A stretch of DNA of 64,000 bases, from the NCBI GenBank assembly GCA_019912385.1, contig JAIOIW010000038.1, positions 1 through 64,000 on the forward strand, written 5' to 3'. This DNA comes from Notoacmeibacter sp. Lineage in GTDB: Bacteria > Pseudomonadota > Alphaproteobacteria > Rhizobiales > Rhizobiaceae. This document shows, piece after piece, positions 1 to 8,119 of this stretch (its first letter is position 1; every line of letters begins with the position of its first letter). The position numbers and the translations under genes were made by a program. Under the pieces are notes generated by a model. That model searched no databases and was not told the origin of the DNA. It saw only the letters and a list, made by a program, of their open reading frames with translations.

Positions 1-1071
1 GACCTGTTCGATTTCTCCCTTCCCGAAGACCGGATCGCCCTTCGCCCGGCGAGCCCGCGCGACAGCGCGCGCATGCTGGTCGTCGAACCGGGCAGGGGGC
101 TTGACGATCGAACCGTGTCCGACCTGCCGGACCTGCTGCGAACCGGCGACGTGCTGGTGTTCAACGATACCCGCGTGATTCCCGCGCAACTGGAGGGTAT
201 CCGCCAGCGCGACGGCAATTCCTCGTCGGTCAGCGCAACGCTTCACATGCGCGTGGCGCCCGACCGCTGGAAGGCCTTCCTGCGCCCGGCCAAGCGCGTG
301 AAGGCGGGAGACCGCATCCACTTTGGCCACTCCGGCACATCCTGCCTGACCGGCGCGCTCGACGCCACGGTGGTTGCCAAGGGCGAAGCGGGCGAAGCGG
401 AACTGGCGTTCGATCTTTCCGGACCCGCGCTCGAAGAGGCCCTGCATGCGGTCGGCCATATACCGCTTCCTCCGTATATCGCGTCCAGACGGCCCGAAGA
501 CGAGCGCGACCGCGACGACTACCAGACGATCTTTGCGCGCGAGGAAGGCGCGGTCGCGGCGTCCACGGCCGGCCTGCATTTCACCCCTGAACTGATGGCC
601 GCGTTGTCTGCGAAGGGCGTTTCGCTTCAATATGTTACGCTGCATGTCGGGGCAGGGACGTTCCTGCCGGTCAAGGCAGACGACACCGCCGGCCACCGCA
701 TGCACGCCGAAATCGGCCATATCGATGCCGTCACCGCCGCTGCAATCAACGCGGCGCGGGCAAAGGGCGGACGCATTGTCGCCGTCGGCACCACGTCGCT
801 GCGGCTGCTGGAAAGCGCGGCGCGTGATGACGCCACGCTGGAAGCCTGGTCGGGCGCGACGGAAATCTTCATTACGCCGGGCTATCGATTCAAGTGCGTC
901 GACCTGCTGATGACCAACTTCCATCTGCCGCGCTCGACCCTGTTCATGCTGGTCAGCGCCTTCAGCGGGCTTGAGGCGATGCAGGCGGCCTATGCCCATG
1001 CCATCGGGACGGGATACCGCTTTTATTCCTATGGCGATGCCTGCCTGCTCTACCCGGAGACCGCACGATGA
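1..1071 (+). CDS. queA: S-adenosylmethionine:tRNA ribosyltransferase-isomerase QueA (5' end missing)
   Basis: QueA transfers and isomerises the ribosyl group of SAM onto 7-aminomethyl-7-deazaguanine in tRNA to form epoxyqueuosine, in the cytoplasm. The frame is open from base 1: DLFDFSLPE precedes the first internal ATG at 73, and family members carry this stretch near their N terminus, so only about two or three codons lie outside the window. Family segments seen include [10 protein letters not shown], the AASTAGLHF block and the C-terminal [17 protein letters not shown]. The stop overlaps the tgt start (ATGA at 1068-1071), so the two queuosine genes are translationally coupled. Identity is clear. 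Confidence 0.96.
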   Translation, partial: DLFDFSLPEDRIALRPASPRDSARMLVVEPGRGLDDRTVSDLPDLLRTGDVLVFNDTRVIPAQLEGIRQRDGNSSSVSATLHMRVAPDRWKAFLRPAKRVKAGDRIHFGHSGTSCLTGALDATVVAKGEAGEAELAFDLSGPALEEALHAVGHIPLPPYIASRRPEDERDRDDYQTIFAREEGAVAASTAGLHFTPELMAALSAKGVSLQYVTLHVGAGTFLPVKADDTAGHRMHAEIGHIDAVTAAAINAARAKGGRIVAVGTTSLRLLESAARDDATLEAWSGATEIFITPGYRFKCVDLLMTNFHLPRSTLFMLVSAFSGLEAMQAAYAHAIGTGYRFYSYGDACLLYPETAR

Positions 1072-2198
1072 GCGTGGAATTCAGCTTCAAGGTGCTCGCG
1101 ACCGATGGCGAGGCGCGACGCGGCGAGATTGCCATGCCACGCGGGACAGTGCGGACACCGGCGTTCATGCCGGTGGGGACCGGCGGAACGGTCAAGGCGA
1201 TGTATATGGACCAGGTCCGCGACCTCGGCTCCGATATCATCCTGGGCAACACCTATCACCTAATGCTCAGGCCCGGCGCCGAGCGCGTCGCGCGCCTCGG
1301 CGGGCTGCACGTGTTCGCACGCTGGCCATTGCCGATCCTGACCGATTCCGGGGGTTTCCAAGTCATGTCGCTGGCGGCGCTGCGCAAGATCACCGAAAAG
1401 GGAGTCACGTTCAAATCCCATGTCGACGGCGCGGTCCACGAAATGTCGCCGGAGCGGTCGATCGAAATCCAGGGCCTGCTCGATTCCGACATCCAGATGC
1501 AGCTCGACGAGTGCGTGCGGCTTCCCGCCGAACCGGCGGAGATCGAACGGGCGATGCAACTTTCGCTGCGCTGGGCGGAGCGGTGCAAGGCGGCCTTCGG
1601 CGATCAGCCCGGCAAGGCGATGTTCGGCATTGTCCAGGGCGGCGACGTTCCATCCTTGCGTGAAGAATCAGCAAATGAGCTGAAGCAATTGAATTTGAAA
1701 GGGTATGCAATCGGCGGTCTGGCTGTCGGTGAGCCGCAGCACGTCATGCTCGACATGCTCGACGTTGCCTGCGATATCCTGCCGCAAGACAAACCGCGCT
1801 ACCTGATGGGGGTCGGCACGCCGGACGACATCGTCAAGGCCGTCGCGCGCGGCGTCGACATGTTCGACTGCGTGATGCCGACCCGCGCCGGACGCCATGG
1901 CCTGGCCTATACCCGTTTCGGCAAGATCAATCTGCGCAACGCGCGCCACGCCGACGATCCGCGTCCGCTCGATGAACAATCGGATTGCCCGGCGACGCGG
2001 GATTATTCGCGCGCCTATCTCCACCATCTGGTGCGTTCGGGCGAAGCATTGGGCGGCATGCTTCTGACCTGGAATAATCTCGCCTATTATCAGAAGCTCA
2101 TGGCCGGCATTCGCGACGCCATTTCGGCCGGCTGCTATGCGGATTTCACCGCCGAGGTGAGCGAGGGCTGGACCCGGGGCGACATCCCGCCACTTTGA
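1068..2198 (+). CDS. tgt: tRNA-guanine transglycosylase Tgt with a degenerate zinc site
   Basis: Tgt exchanges guanine-34 of target tRNAs for preQ1 in queuosine synthesis. It is 376 aa, the usual bacterial length, with [13 protein letters not shown] near residue 35, DSGGFQ near 95 and the catalytic region [17 protein letters not shown] near 262-278. The C-terminal zinc motif, normally C-x-C-x2-C plus a histidine, reads [18 protein letters not shown]: only Cys307 remains, with Ser305 and Thr310 where cysteines are expected, while the HHL histidines are kept. I believe rhizobial homologs share this loss but cannot check it. The gene overlaps queA by 4 bp. Confidence 0.96.
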   Translation: MSVEFSFKVLATDGEARRGEIAMPRGTVRTPAFMPVGTGGTVKAMYMDQVRDLGSDIILGNTYHLMLRPGAERVARLGGLHVFARWPLPILTDSGGFQVMSLAALRKITEKGVTFKSHVDGAVHEMSPERSIEIQGLLDSDIQMQLDECVRLPAEPAEIERAMQLSLRWAERCKAAFGDQPGKAMFGIVQGGDVPSLREESANELKQLNLKGYAIGGLAVGEPQHVMLDMLDVACDILPQDKPRYLMGVGTPDDIVKAVARGVDMFDCVMPTRAGRHGLAYTRFGKINLRNARHADDPRPLDEQSDCPATRDYSRAYLHHLVRSGEALGGMLLTWNNLAYYQKLMAGIRDAISAGCYADFTAEVSEGWTRGDIPPL

Positions 2199-2325
2199 AG
2201 CCTGCATGAGAAGCCGTTGACACCGGAGGATCGAATTCGGCCGTTCCAGTGCTTCATTCTTTGGCAAATACACTCTAGATGTGAACAGGAGGTCCGGAAT
2301 CGGTTCGAACCGCACGGAGGCACGT

Positions 2326-3744
2326 TTGGCGGATACCCAGAACCACGAATTTGCGGAAGAAGCCAACGAGACCGCCGATTCGCCGATCTACGACGAAGAC
2401 GGCGTGATCCGGGCCGATTTTCTGTCCCATATCGGCGCTGCAATCGCCGATCGCGACGTGCTGACCCTGAAGGCGGACGTCGGCGACCTGCATGAGTCCG
2501 AACTGGGCGACGTTCTCGAGGCACTGTTGCCCGAACAGCGGCGCGCGCTTGTTCTTCTGCTCGGTTCGGACTTCAACTTTGCCGCGCTGACCGAAGTCGA
2601 CGAGGCGATCCGTCTCGAAATCGTCGACAGCCTGCCGAACGAACAGATCGCGCTGGCGTTTCGCGAACTCGATTCCGATGACGCGGTTTACATTTTGGAG
2701 GACATGGAGCGGTCCGACCAGGATGAGATCCTGGCCAAGCTTCCGTTTACCGAACGCGTTCGCCTCAGACGCTCACTTGACTATCCCGAAGAGACCGCCG
2801 GGCGTCGCATGCAGACCGAGTTCATTGCGGTGCCGCCGTTCTGGACGGTGGGGCAAACGATCGACTACATGCGCGAAGACCGCGACCTGCCCGACAGCTT
2901 CAGCCAGATCTTCGTGATCGATCCCACTTTCCGCCTCGTCGGCGCGGTCAATCTCGACCGCATCCTGCGCACGCAGCGCAATGCCAAGATCGAGGAGGTA
3001 ATGCACGAGACGCGCCACGCGATACCGGCCGTGACCGACCAGGAAGAGGCCGCGCAGGTTTTCCAGCAGTACGATCTGCTATCGGCGGCCGTTGTCGACG
3101 AAAACGAACGTCTGGTCGGCGTACTGACAATCGATGACGTCGTCGACGTCATCCAGGAGGAGGCCGAAGAGGACATCAAGCGCCTCGGCGGCGTCGGCGA
3201 CGAGGAACTGTCCGACAGGGTTCTTGCCACGTCGAAATCGCGCGTCCCGTGGTTACTGGTGAATCTCGTCACGGCCTTTTTGGCCGCGTCTGTCATCGAC
3301 CTGTTTGATCGGACGATCTCCCAGGTCGTCGCGCTCGCGGTCCTGATGCCGATCGTGGCGGGCATGGGCGGCAATGCCGGTTCGCAGACCATGACCATCA
3401 CGGTGCGCGCGATCGCGACGAGGGACCTCGACATCTACAATTCGGCGCGCCTCATCCGACGCGAGATCGGCGTGGGATTCCTGAACGGGATCATCTTCGC
3501 ATTGCTCATCGGGCTTGTCGCAGGGCTCTGGTTCCAGAGCCCCGAACTCGGCGGTATCATTGCCGTCGCAATGGTGATCAACATGTTTGTTGCCGCCCTG
3601 TCCGGGATCATGGTGCCGCTGTTTCTGCATAAGCTCGGTATCGATCCGGCGGTCGCGTCCGCTGTCTTCGTCACAACAACAACAGACGTGGTCGGTTTCT
3701 TTGCATTTCTGGGCATTGCCACCTGGTGGTTCGGATTCAATTGA
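2326..3744 (+). CDS. mgtE: MgtE-family magnesium transporter
   Basis: This is a homodimeric Mg2+ channel/transporter of the inner membrane. In order, the protein has an MgtE N-domain of helical repeats (about residues 35-140), a pair of CBS domains that sense cytosolic Mg2+ (about 145-280) and about five C-terminal membrane helices (about 305-472), including VLMPIVAGMGGNAGSQT, the conserved MgtE pore segment. I chose the TTG at 2326 because CGGAGG lies at 2315-2320. A GTG at 2281 would add 15 residues but has no ribosome-binding site. The protein is 472 aa, normal for the family. The gene stands alone between tgt and a MerR gene. Confidence 0.93.
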   Translation: MADTQNHEFAEEANETADSPIYDEDGVIRADFLSHIGAAIADRDVLTLKADVGDLHESELGDVLEALLPEQRRALVLLLGSDFNFAALTEVDEAIRLEIVDSLPNEQIALAFRELDSDDAVYILEDMERSDQDEILAKLPFTERVRLRRSLDYPEETAGRRMQTEFIAVPPFWTVGQTIDYMREDRDLPDSFSQIFVIDPTFRLVGAVNLDRILRTQRNAKIEEVMHETRHAIPAVTDQEEAAQVFQQYDLLSAAVVDENERLVGVLTIDDVVDVIQEEAEEDIKRLGGVGDEELSDRVLATSKSRVPWLLVNLVTAFLAASVIDLFDRTISQVVALAVLMPIVAGMGGNAGSQTMTITVRAIATRDLDIYNSARLIRREIGVGFLNGIIFALLIGLVAGLWFQSPELGGIIAVAMVINMFVAALSGIMVPLFLHKLGIDPAVASAVFVTTTTDVVGFFAFLGIATWWFGFN

Positions 3745-3789
3745 ATCACGGATAATCGGATCGGTATCGACGGTTACAGCGGCGAGATT

Positions 3790-3809
3790 TGACTTTTACG
3801 TAAAAGTCA
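3790..3809. promoter_or_regulatory. Perfect 20-bp palindrome, likely MerR-family operator
   Basis: TGACTTTTACGTAAAAGTCA is identical to its own reverse complement and ends 39 bp before the start of the MerR gene. A TTGACT -35-like hexamer (3789-3794) overlaps its left arm. MerR-family repressor/activators typically bind such dyads in the spacer of their own promoter, and TTTACGTAAA resembles the core I recall for LiuR, the branched-chain acyl-CoA regulator. The palindrome is seen directly; binding and autoregulation are inferred. Confidence 0.7.
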
Positions 3810-3848
3810 TGCAAATTTCTGCCACGCCGACTCGAAGAAGGCAGGGCA

Positions 3849-4235
3849 ATGCGCGAATATTACACCATCACGGAACTGACCCGTGAATTCGGCATTTCCA
3901 CCCGAACCCTGCGGTTCTACGAGGACGAAGGCCTGATCCATCCATTGCGCCGAGGGCGTACGCGCCTCTATCGGCCGGCTGACCGGCATCTCGTCAAGCA
4001 GATATTGCGTGGCAAGCGGCTCGGATTCTCAATCGCCGAGATCCGGAGCATCATTCAGATGTACAATGAACCGCCGGGGGAGGTCGGGCAACTGAAGAGC
4101 CTGATCACGAAGATCGAGAGCCGACGGGACGAGCTTCGCCAGAAGCGGCGCGACCTGGAAGAAACCCTTTCGGAACTGGACCGGGCAGAGGAAGCCTGCG
4201 TCGAGCGGCTCGCAGAGCTCGGCGTTCAGACCTGA
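3849..4235 (+). CDS. MerR family transcriptional regulator (LiuR-like)
   Basis: A 128-aa DNA-binding protein. A winged helix-turn-helix of the MerR type spans residues 5-73 (YYTITELTREFGISTRTLRFYEDEGL is the hallmark start, followed by RLYRPADRHLVKQILRGKRLGFS). A dimerising coiled coil covers about 78-122, rich in Glu, Arg and Leu. No cysteine cluster is present apart from one Cys near 117, so a metal sensor is unlikely. The fold and the upstream operator fit the LiuR group that controls leucine/isovalerate or acyl-CoA degradation, but no acyl-CoA gene lies next to it, so the target is unknown. The ligand is not predictable from sequence. Confidence 0.9.
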   Translation: MREYYTITELTREFGISTRTLRFYEDEGLIHPLRRGRTRLYRPADRHLVKQILRGKRLGFSIAEIRSIIQMYNEPPGEVGQLKSLITKIESRRDELRQKRRDLEETLSELDRAEEACVERLAELGVQT

Positions 4236-4266
4236 GCGAGGGCTGGATGCGCGGGTATGATCAGCC

Positions 4267-4743
4267 CTAAAACCAGCGCCTGACCTTTTTCATGTATTCC
4301 CGATAGCGTTTGCCGAAACGGTGTTCGAGGTGCTTTTCCTCGCGCTCGATCGCCAGCTTTTGCGTCGCGTAGGCCGCAAACAGCGCAAACAGGATGAACC
4401 ATGCAATGCCCGCGGCGAGACCGACACCGATCATGAGCGTGGTGTTGCCTAGATAGATCGGATTGCGCGAGATCGCGAAAGGGCCCGAAGAGACGAGATG
4501 ATCGACACCGCGATTGGGCCAGATCGTTGTTCTCGCCCTGCTCAGAGTAGTCATGGCACCGAGATCGAGAGCAAGGCCGCCAACGATAAGCAGCCAACCG
4601 GCGGCAAACAACACGTCAGAAAACGGCCGCGGCAGCCAGCGGAGCGGAAAGAACCAGCCGAACAGGACCGACGCAAGAATGGCCGCGGAGTACAAGAGCG
4701 GCGGCCATGGAATTCGGTTCGGACGGTCATCATAGGCTGTCAT
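4267..4743 (-). CDS. Isoprenylcysteine carboxyl methyltransferase (ICMT)-like membrane protein
   Basis: A membrane methyltransferase-fold protein of about 158 aa. Three or four hydrophobic segments are followed by the ICMT/PEMT signature near the C terminus: GPFAISRNPIYLGN, then EEKHLEHRFGKRYREYMKKVRRW. The family uses SAM, and bacterial members of unknown substrate are common. The start ATG at 4743 overlaps the stop of the upstream DUF1624 gene (ATGA), so the two are coupled and probably act in the same envelope modification. A start at 4779 would give 12 more residues inside the neighbouring gene and is less likely. Substrate unknown. Confidence 0.85.
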   Translation of the reverse strand: MTAYDDRPNRIPWPPLLYSAAILASVLFGWFFPLRWLPRPFSDVLFAAGWLLIVGGLALDLGAMTTLSRARTTIWPNRGVDHLVSSGPFAISRNPIYLGNTTLMIGVGLAAGIAWFILFALFAAYATQKLAIEREEKHLEHRFGKRYREYMKKVRRWF

Positions 4744-5708
4744 TGTCCAGGATTTCCCGTTTCCGCCTGCCTGATGCACATTTCACGCGCGGCATCAAGC
4801 ACCTTGCCTTGGGCTTCGTCGGCCTTGCCACGCATTACCGTTGCGAGAATGCCCTGATCGTCGAGCGCGTCAAGCACGCACAGGCAGTAAATTGCGCAGA
4901 ATTCTTCCGATCGGGTCTCGCGGCACTGGCTTTCACAAGCGGGACGCGCATCTCCGACGGTGATTGACGGTGGCCAGGCCTGAAAGGCGAGCCAAACGAA
5001 AGCGATCAGGACGGGCTGATGAACAAGGTAGAAAAACAGGCTGTGGCGTCCGGGAAATGTCAGCCACCGCGGGAAGGACGCGATGGTGGGTGAGGCACGC
5101 AAGCGGTCGATCAACCCGGTCTGCATCGCGAGTTTTCCGGTTGCAATCCCGGCGAGAACGGCACCGAACCAGGGAAACAGCGGAACGAAATCGTTCGATA
5201 CGGTCTTGAGCGGTGAAAGCCCCGTCCACAGCATCAACGGATGCGCGAGAACCGCCGGGCGGACATAGTTCGGCAGGAGGACCACGGCGCCAGCTACCAG
5301 GAGCGTCACGATCCACGGCGCCGGGAGGAAAGCCAGGCCGAGCACGCTTGCCAGCGCGATCTGGTGCAGGATGCCGAAGAAAATATAGGAATCCGGGGTG
5401 GCGTACCAGGTGACCGCGGTGATTGCGAGCGCGGCTGCCGCGATCTGCGACAAGCGGACAGCGAAACGACGCCAGCGTATTTCCCGGCCATGGGCAAGAA
5501 CGAGACTGATTCCCACGAGCACTAGGAAAGAAGAGGCGATGGCACGGGCGAACAGCTTCCAGCCGGGTTCCGCGGTCATTCCTGGATGGGCGAAGCCGAA
5601 GAATTCCAGGTCCCATGCGAAGTGATAGACTGCCATGGCGACGAGGGCGACCGTACGGGCAAGGTCAATGGCCTCGATGCGGCCCTTGTGGGCGATGGCG
5701 TTTTGCAT
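4740..5708 (-). CDS. DUF1624 / heparan-alpha-glucosaminide N-acetyltransferase-like membrane protein with Cys-rich tail
   Basis: A polytopic inner-membrane acyltransferase-family protein of 322 aa. It begins RIEAIDLARTVALVAMAVYHFAWDLEFFG, the typical first helix of DUF1624 with the conserved His, has about seven further helices (one carrying GRHSLFFYLVHQPVL), and ends in a soluble tail of about 65 residues. The tail is cysteine-rich: ACESQC, then EEFCAIYCLC and a last Cys near residue 312. Start: ATG at 5708; the reading frame extends upstream but the extra sequence looks non-coding. The gene is followed by, and coupled to, the ICMT-like gene. The acyl donor and acceptor are unknown. Confidence 0.86.
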   Translation of the reverse strand: MQNAIAHKGRIEAIDLARTVALVAMAVYHFAWDLEFFGFAHPGMTAEPGWKLFARAIASSFLVLVGISLVLAHGREIRWRRFAVRLSQIAAAALAITAVTWYATPDSYIFFGILHQIALASVLGLAFLPAPWIVTLLVAGAVVLLPNYVRPAVLAHPLMLWTGLSPLKTVSNDFVPLFPWFGAVLAGIATGKLAMQTGLIDRLRASPTIASFPRWLTFPGRHSLFFYLVHQPVLIAFVWLAFQAWPPSITVGDARPACESQCRETRSEEFCAIYCLCVLDALDDQGILATVMRGKADEAQGKVLDAAREMCIRQAETGNPGQ

Positions 5709-5791
5709 AATCTGGGCCCTGTCGACCGTATTTCGTTCGTCACCTATCCCAAGCGCACAACAAGGCGTCAATTCCGCAACGGAGGAAAACC

Positions 5792-6622
5792 ATGAACAGC
5801 GTCGCCGCAAACGGAGCCGCCATACCCGCGATCGGCCTGGGAACGTGGACCTTGAAGGGCGAGCATTGCGCCGGACTGGTGGAGCATGCCTTGAAGGCCG
5901 GTTACGGTCATGTCGATACTGCCGCCGCATACGAAAACGAACAGGCGGTCGGCGAGGGACTGCGTGCAAGCGGACGGGACCGCGATTCCTACTTCCTGAC
6001 CACCAAGGTATGGTGGACCGATATCGGGGAGGGCGCATTGCAGCGCTCCGCGGAAGCGAGCCTGAAACGGCTTGGCGTCGACCATCTCGACCTGCTTCTG
6101 ATCCATTGGCCCAATCCCGCGATCCCGCTCGCGGAGTCGATTTCTGCGCTCAACGCGGTGCAACGCGCGGGCTTGACGCGGCATATCGGCGTTTCGAATT
6201 TTCCGACGGCGCTGCTCTCCCAAGCCATACGCCTGTCGGAGGCGCCGCTTGCCTGCAACCAGGTCGAGTATCATCCCTACCTGGACCAGTCGAAGCTCTA
6301 TCATGCATTGCGCGATGCCGGGATGGCCATGACGGCCTATTGCCCGCTTCATCGCGGCGGCGGATTGCTTGGCGAACCATCGGTCAAGGCGGCAGCCGCG
6401 GCCCATGGCAAGACGCCGGCCCAGATCGTGATCCGCTGGCATGTGCAGCAGGAGGGCGTCGTCTGCATACCGCGCACCAGCCGTATCGAGCGTCTTGCCG
6501 AAAACATCGATGTCTTCGACTTCGAACTCGACGCCGCCGAGATGGCTGCAATCACGGCGCTGCGGCGTCCGGGCAGCCGGATTTGCGATTTCGGCTTCTC
6601 GCCGCAATGGGATGCCGCATAG
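5792..6622 (+). CDS. Aldo/keto reductase
   Basis: An NADPH-dependent carbonyl reductase of the AKR superfamily, cytoplasmic, 276 aa. The catalytic tetrad is complete: Asp42 and Tyr47 (HVDTAAAYENE), Lys72 (TTKVW) and His105 (LLIHWPN). The cofactor-binding C-terminal block reads VVCIPRTSRIERLAENIDVFDFEL, near the 2,5-diketo-gluconate reductase group. A good ribosome-binding site (CGGAGG) lies about 8 bp upstream of the ATG. It is divergent from the DUF1624 gene and followed 51 bp later by the YdcF-like gene. The physiological substrate cannot be read from the sequence. Confidence 0.93.
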   Translation: MNSVAANGAAIPAIGLGTWTLKGEHCAGLVEHALKAGYGHVDTAAAYENEQAVGEGLRASGRDRDSYFLTTKVWWTDIGEGALQRSAEASLKRLGVDHLDLLLIHWPNPAIPLAESISALNAVQRAGLTRHIGVSNFPTALLSQAIRLSEAPLACNQVEYHPYLDQSKLYHALRDAGMAMTAYCPLHRGGGLLGEPSVKAAAAAHGKTPAQIVIRWHVQQEGVVCIPRTSRIERLAENIDVFDFELDAAEMAAITALRRPGSRICDFGFSPQWDAA

Positions 6623-6673
6623 AGGCCGCCAAGGGCGGATCTTCTCTTAAGCCAGGCGACCAAGGAGGGGCGC

Positions 6674-7498
6674 ATGTTCTTCTACCTGTCCAAGATCGCG
6701 TGGTTCGTGATCCAGCCGATGGGCTTGCTGTTCATCCTGCTGTTCCTGACACTGGCGGCGGGTATTTCGCGGCGCCCGCGAATGGCGGTTCTGTTTTCCG
6801 GTGTTGCGATGATCCTGATCGCCGTCTTCGGCTGGACGAATGCCGGTCAGCTTCTGCTCCAGCCTCTCGAGGACCGGTTCTCGCGACCGGATCCGCCCCC
6901 GGCGGCCGTGACCGGGATCATCGTGCTCGGTGGCGGTATGGAAGGCGCGGTCAATCTGGCGCGCGGCGGCTACGAGCTTCAGCAGGGCGGAGACCGGCTC
7001 GTGGAGGCGGCGATCCTGGCGCGGCGCTATCCCGACGCCCGAATTGTCATCAGCGGCGGCAGCGGCGCGCTGATGACGGAAGGCGAGGACGACGCGACAT
7101 CCGCATCGCGGCTTTTCAAGGCGCTCGGAGTCGCAGAAGAAAGATTGATACTGGAAAGCCGGTCGCGCAATACCGCCGAAAACGCCGCCTACAGCCGCGA
7201 CCTCGTCGCCCCGAAGGCGGGCCAGACATGGCTACTTGTGACCAGCGCCTTCCATATGCCGCGCGCGATCGGCCTGTTTCGCAAGGCCGGCTTCGAAATC
7301 GTGCCGTGGCCTGCCGACTATCGCACGCCGGGTCCGCGCCCCTTCGGGCGCGCGATGCATTCCCCCATCGATTCATTCAATGACGTCACTACGGGCTTGC
7401 GTGAGTGGATCGGGCTTTTCTCGTACCGCGCTACCGGCTTGATTGACGAAATACTGCCGGCGCCTCGAAGGCGCGCGCTCGCAAACCCTGATCCATGA
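6674..7498 (+). CDS. YdcF/ElyC-family (DUF218) membrane protein
   Basis: A 274-aa protein with two N-terminal membrane helices (about residues 8-30 and 37-55) and a periplasmic DUF218 domain from about residue 78 (GIIVLGGGMEG, then RIVISGGSG, SRNTAENA and WLLVTSAFHMPRA). ElyC/SanA/YdcF relatives act in envelope or peptidoglycan-precursor homeostasis, with an uncertain biochemical activity. AGGAGG precedes the ATG by about 6 bp. The same strand and short gap suggest cotranscription with the aldo/keto reductase. Family assignment is firm, function is not. Confidence 0.9.
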   Translation: MFFYLSKIAWFVIQPMGLLFILLFLTLAAGISRRPRMAVLFSGVAMILIAVFGWTNAGQLLLQPLEDRFSRPDPPPAAVTGIIVLGGGMEGAVNLARGGYELQQGGDRLVEAAILARRYPDARIVISGGSGALMTEGEDDATSASRLFKALGVAEERLILESRSRNTAENAAYSRDLVAPKAGQTWLLVTSAFHMPRAIGLFRKAGFEIVPWPADYRTPGPRPFGRAMHSPIDSFNDVTTGLREWIGLFSYRATGLIDEILPAPRRRALANPDP

Positions 7499-7805
7499 TC
7501 CGGTCAATGACGACTCGCAGTTCTGGCTTGCATGGCTCGTCCGGCCTGTGATCGCACGCCGGGTTGTCGATCAGGCGCCGGATTTTCGCCATAAACATTG
7601 CAGTTATGTTAACGGCACAAGCCTCGTAACCTTATGATATATATGATGTCATTCGCATCCAGTTCCGATATTTCCGTGCGCAGTGCCGCAATCATGCCCA
7701 CTTTGCACTTGCGAAACACGCCGCGGGGATTTATTTGCTGGTTCCGAAAGGGGCGGCATCCCAAGCGGTGCCGCGGTATTTCGGGGCAAAATCGGACAGG
7801 TGGAT
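7499..7805. other. Gene-free stretch before the small membrane ORF
   Basis: No convincing coding frame was found here. A -10-like TATGAT lies at 7633-7638 in an AT-rich patch (7620-7650), which could be part of a promoter for the downstream small ORF, but no matching -35 could be placed. Confidence 0.3.
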
Positions 7806-7934
7806 ATGGACGATACCGTTCAGAAAAGCTGCTGGGGCGTAACCGCCTGGGCGGTGGCCGGCTTTGCCGGCATCATCATGTTGATGTGGCTTTTCGGAAG
7901 CGTGGAAACGGCAACCGTGGTCGCCGCGAGCTGA
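7806..7934 (+). CDS. Small single-pass membrane protein (42 aa), hypothetical
   Basis: MDDTVQKSCWGVTAWAVAGF starts a 42-residue frame with one strong hydrophobic segment (about residues 10-31, AWAVAGFAGIIMLMWLF) and a short polar tail. A weak AGGTGG ribosome-binding site lies about 4 bp upstream. A textbook intrinsic terminator begins 23 bp after the stop, which argues that this is a real transcription unit and not chance. I do not recognise a family. It is separated by about 300 bp from the gene before it and by about 185 bp from sdaA. Confidence 0.5.
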   Translation: MDDTVQKSCWGVTAWAVAGFAGIIMLMWLFGSVETATVVAAS

Positions 7935-7956
7935 TCGAAAAGCATGAAATTCAGTG

Positions 7957-7985
7957 AACGCCGGAGCATCACGCTCCGGCGTTTT
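7957..7985 (+). terminator. Intrinsic terminator after the 42-aa ORF
   Basis: An 11-bp perfect stem (AACGCCGGAGC at 7957-7967 with GCTCCGGCGTT at 7973-7983), a 5-nt loop ATCAC, and a run of T at 7982-7985. It would end transcription from the small ORF before sdaA. Confidence 0.85.
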
Positions 7986-8119
7986 ACTTTGCCTTGCGTG
8001 TTGGATGTCGCTTGTAGATGAGGGATTGTCGGCGCCAAATCCGCGTGAAACGGTTCTGCCGCGTGATGATGGGGCGAGAGCGGTTTCGAACCGCGTGGGA
8101 TAATTGATCGGGCTGCGCA

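Noticed and set aside
5635-7383. 582-codon plus-strand frame overlapping the aldo/keto reductase and YdcF genes
   Set aside because: It is out of frame with two well-supported genes and shows no protein-like pattern.
8079-8094. GCGGTTTCGAACCGC resembling a tRNA T-arm
   Set aside because: No acceptor stem, anticodon arm or CCA-side pairing could be built around it; it is only a small hairpin before sdaA.
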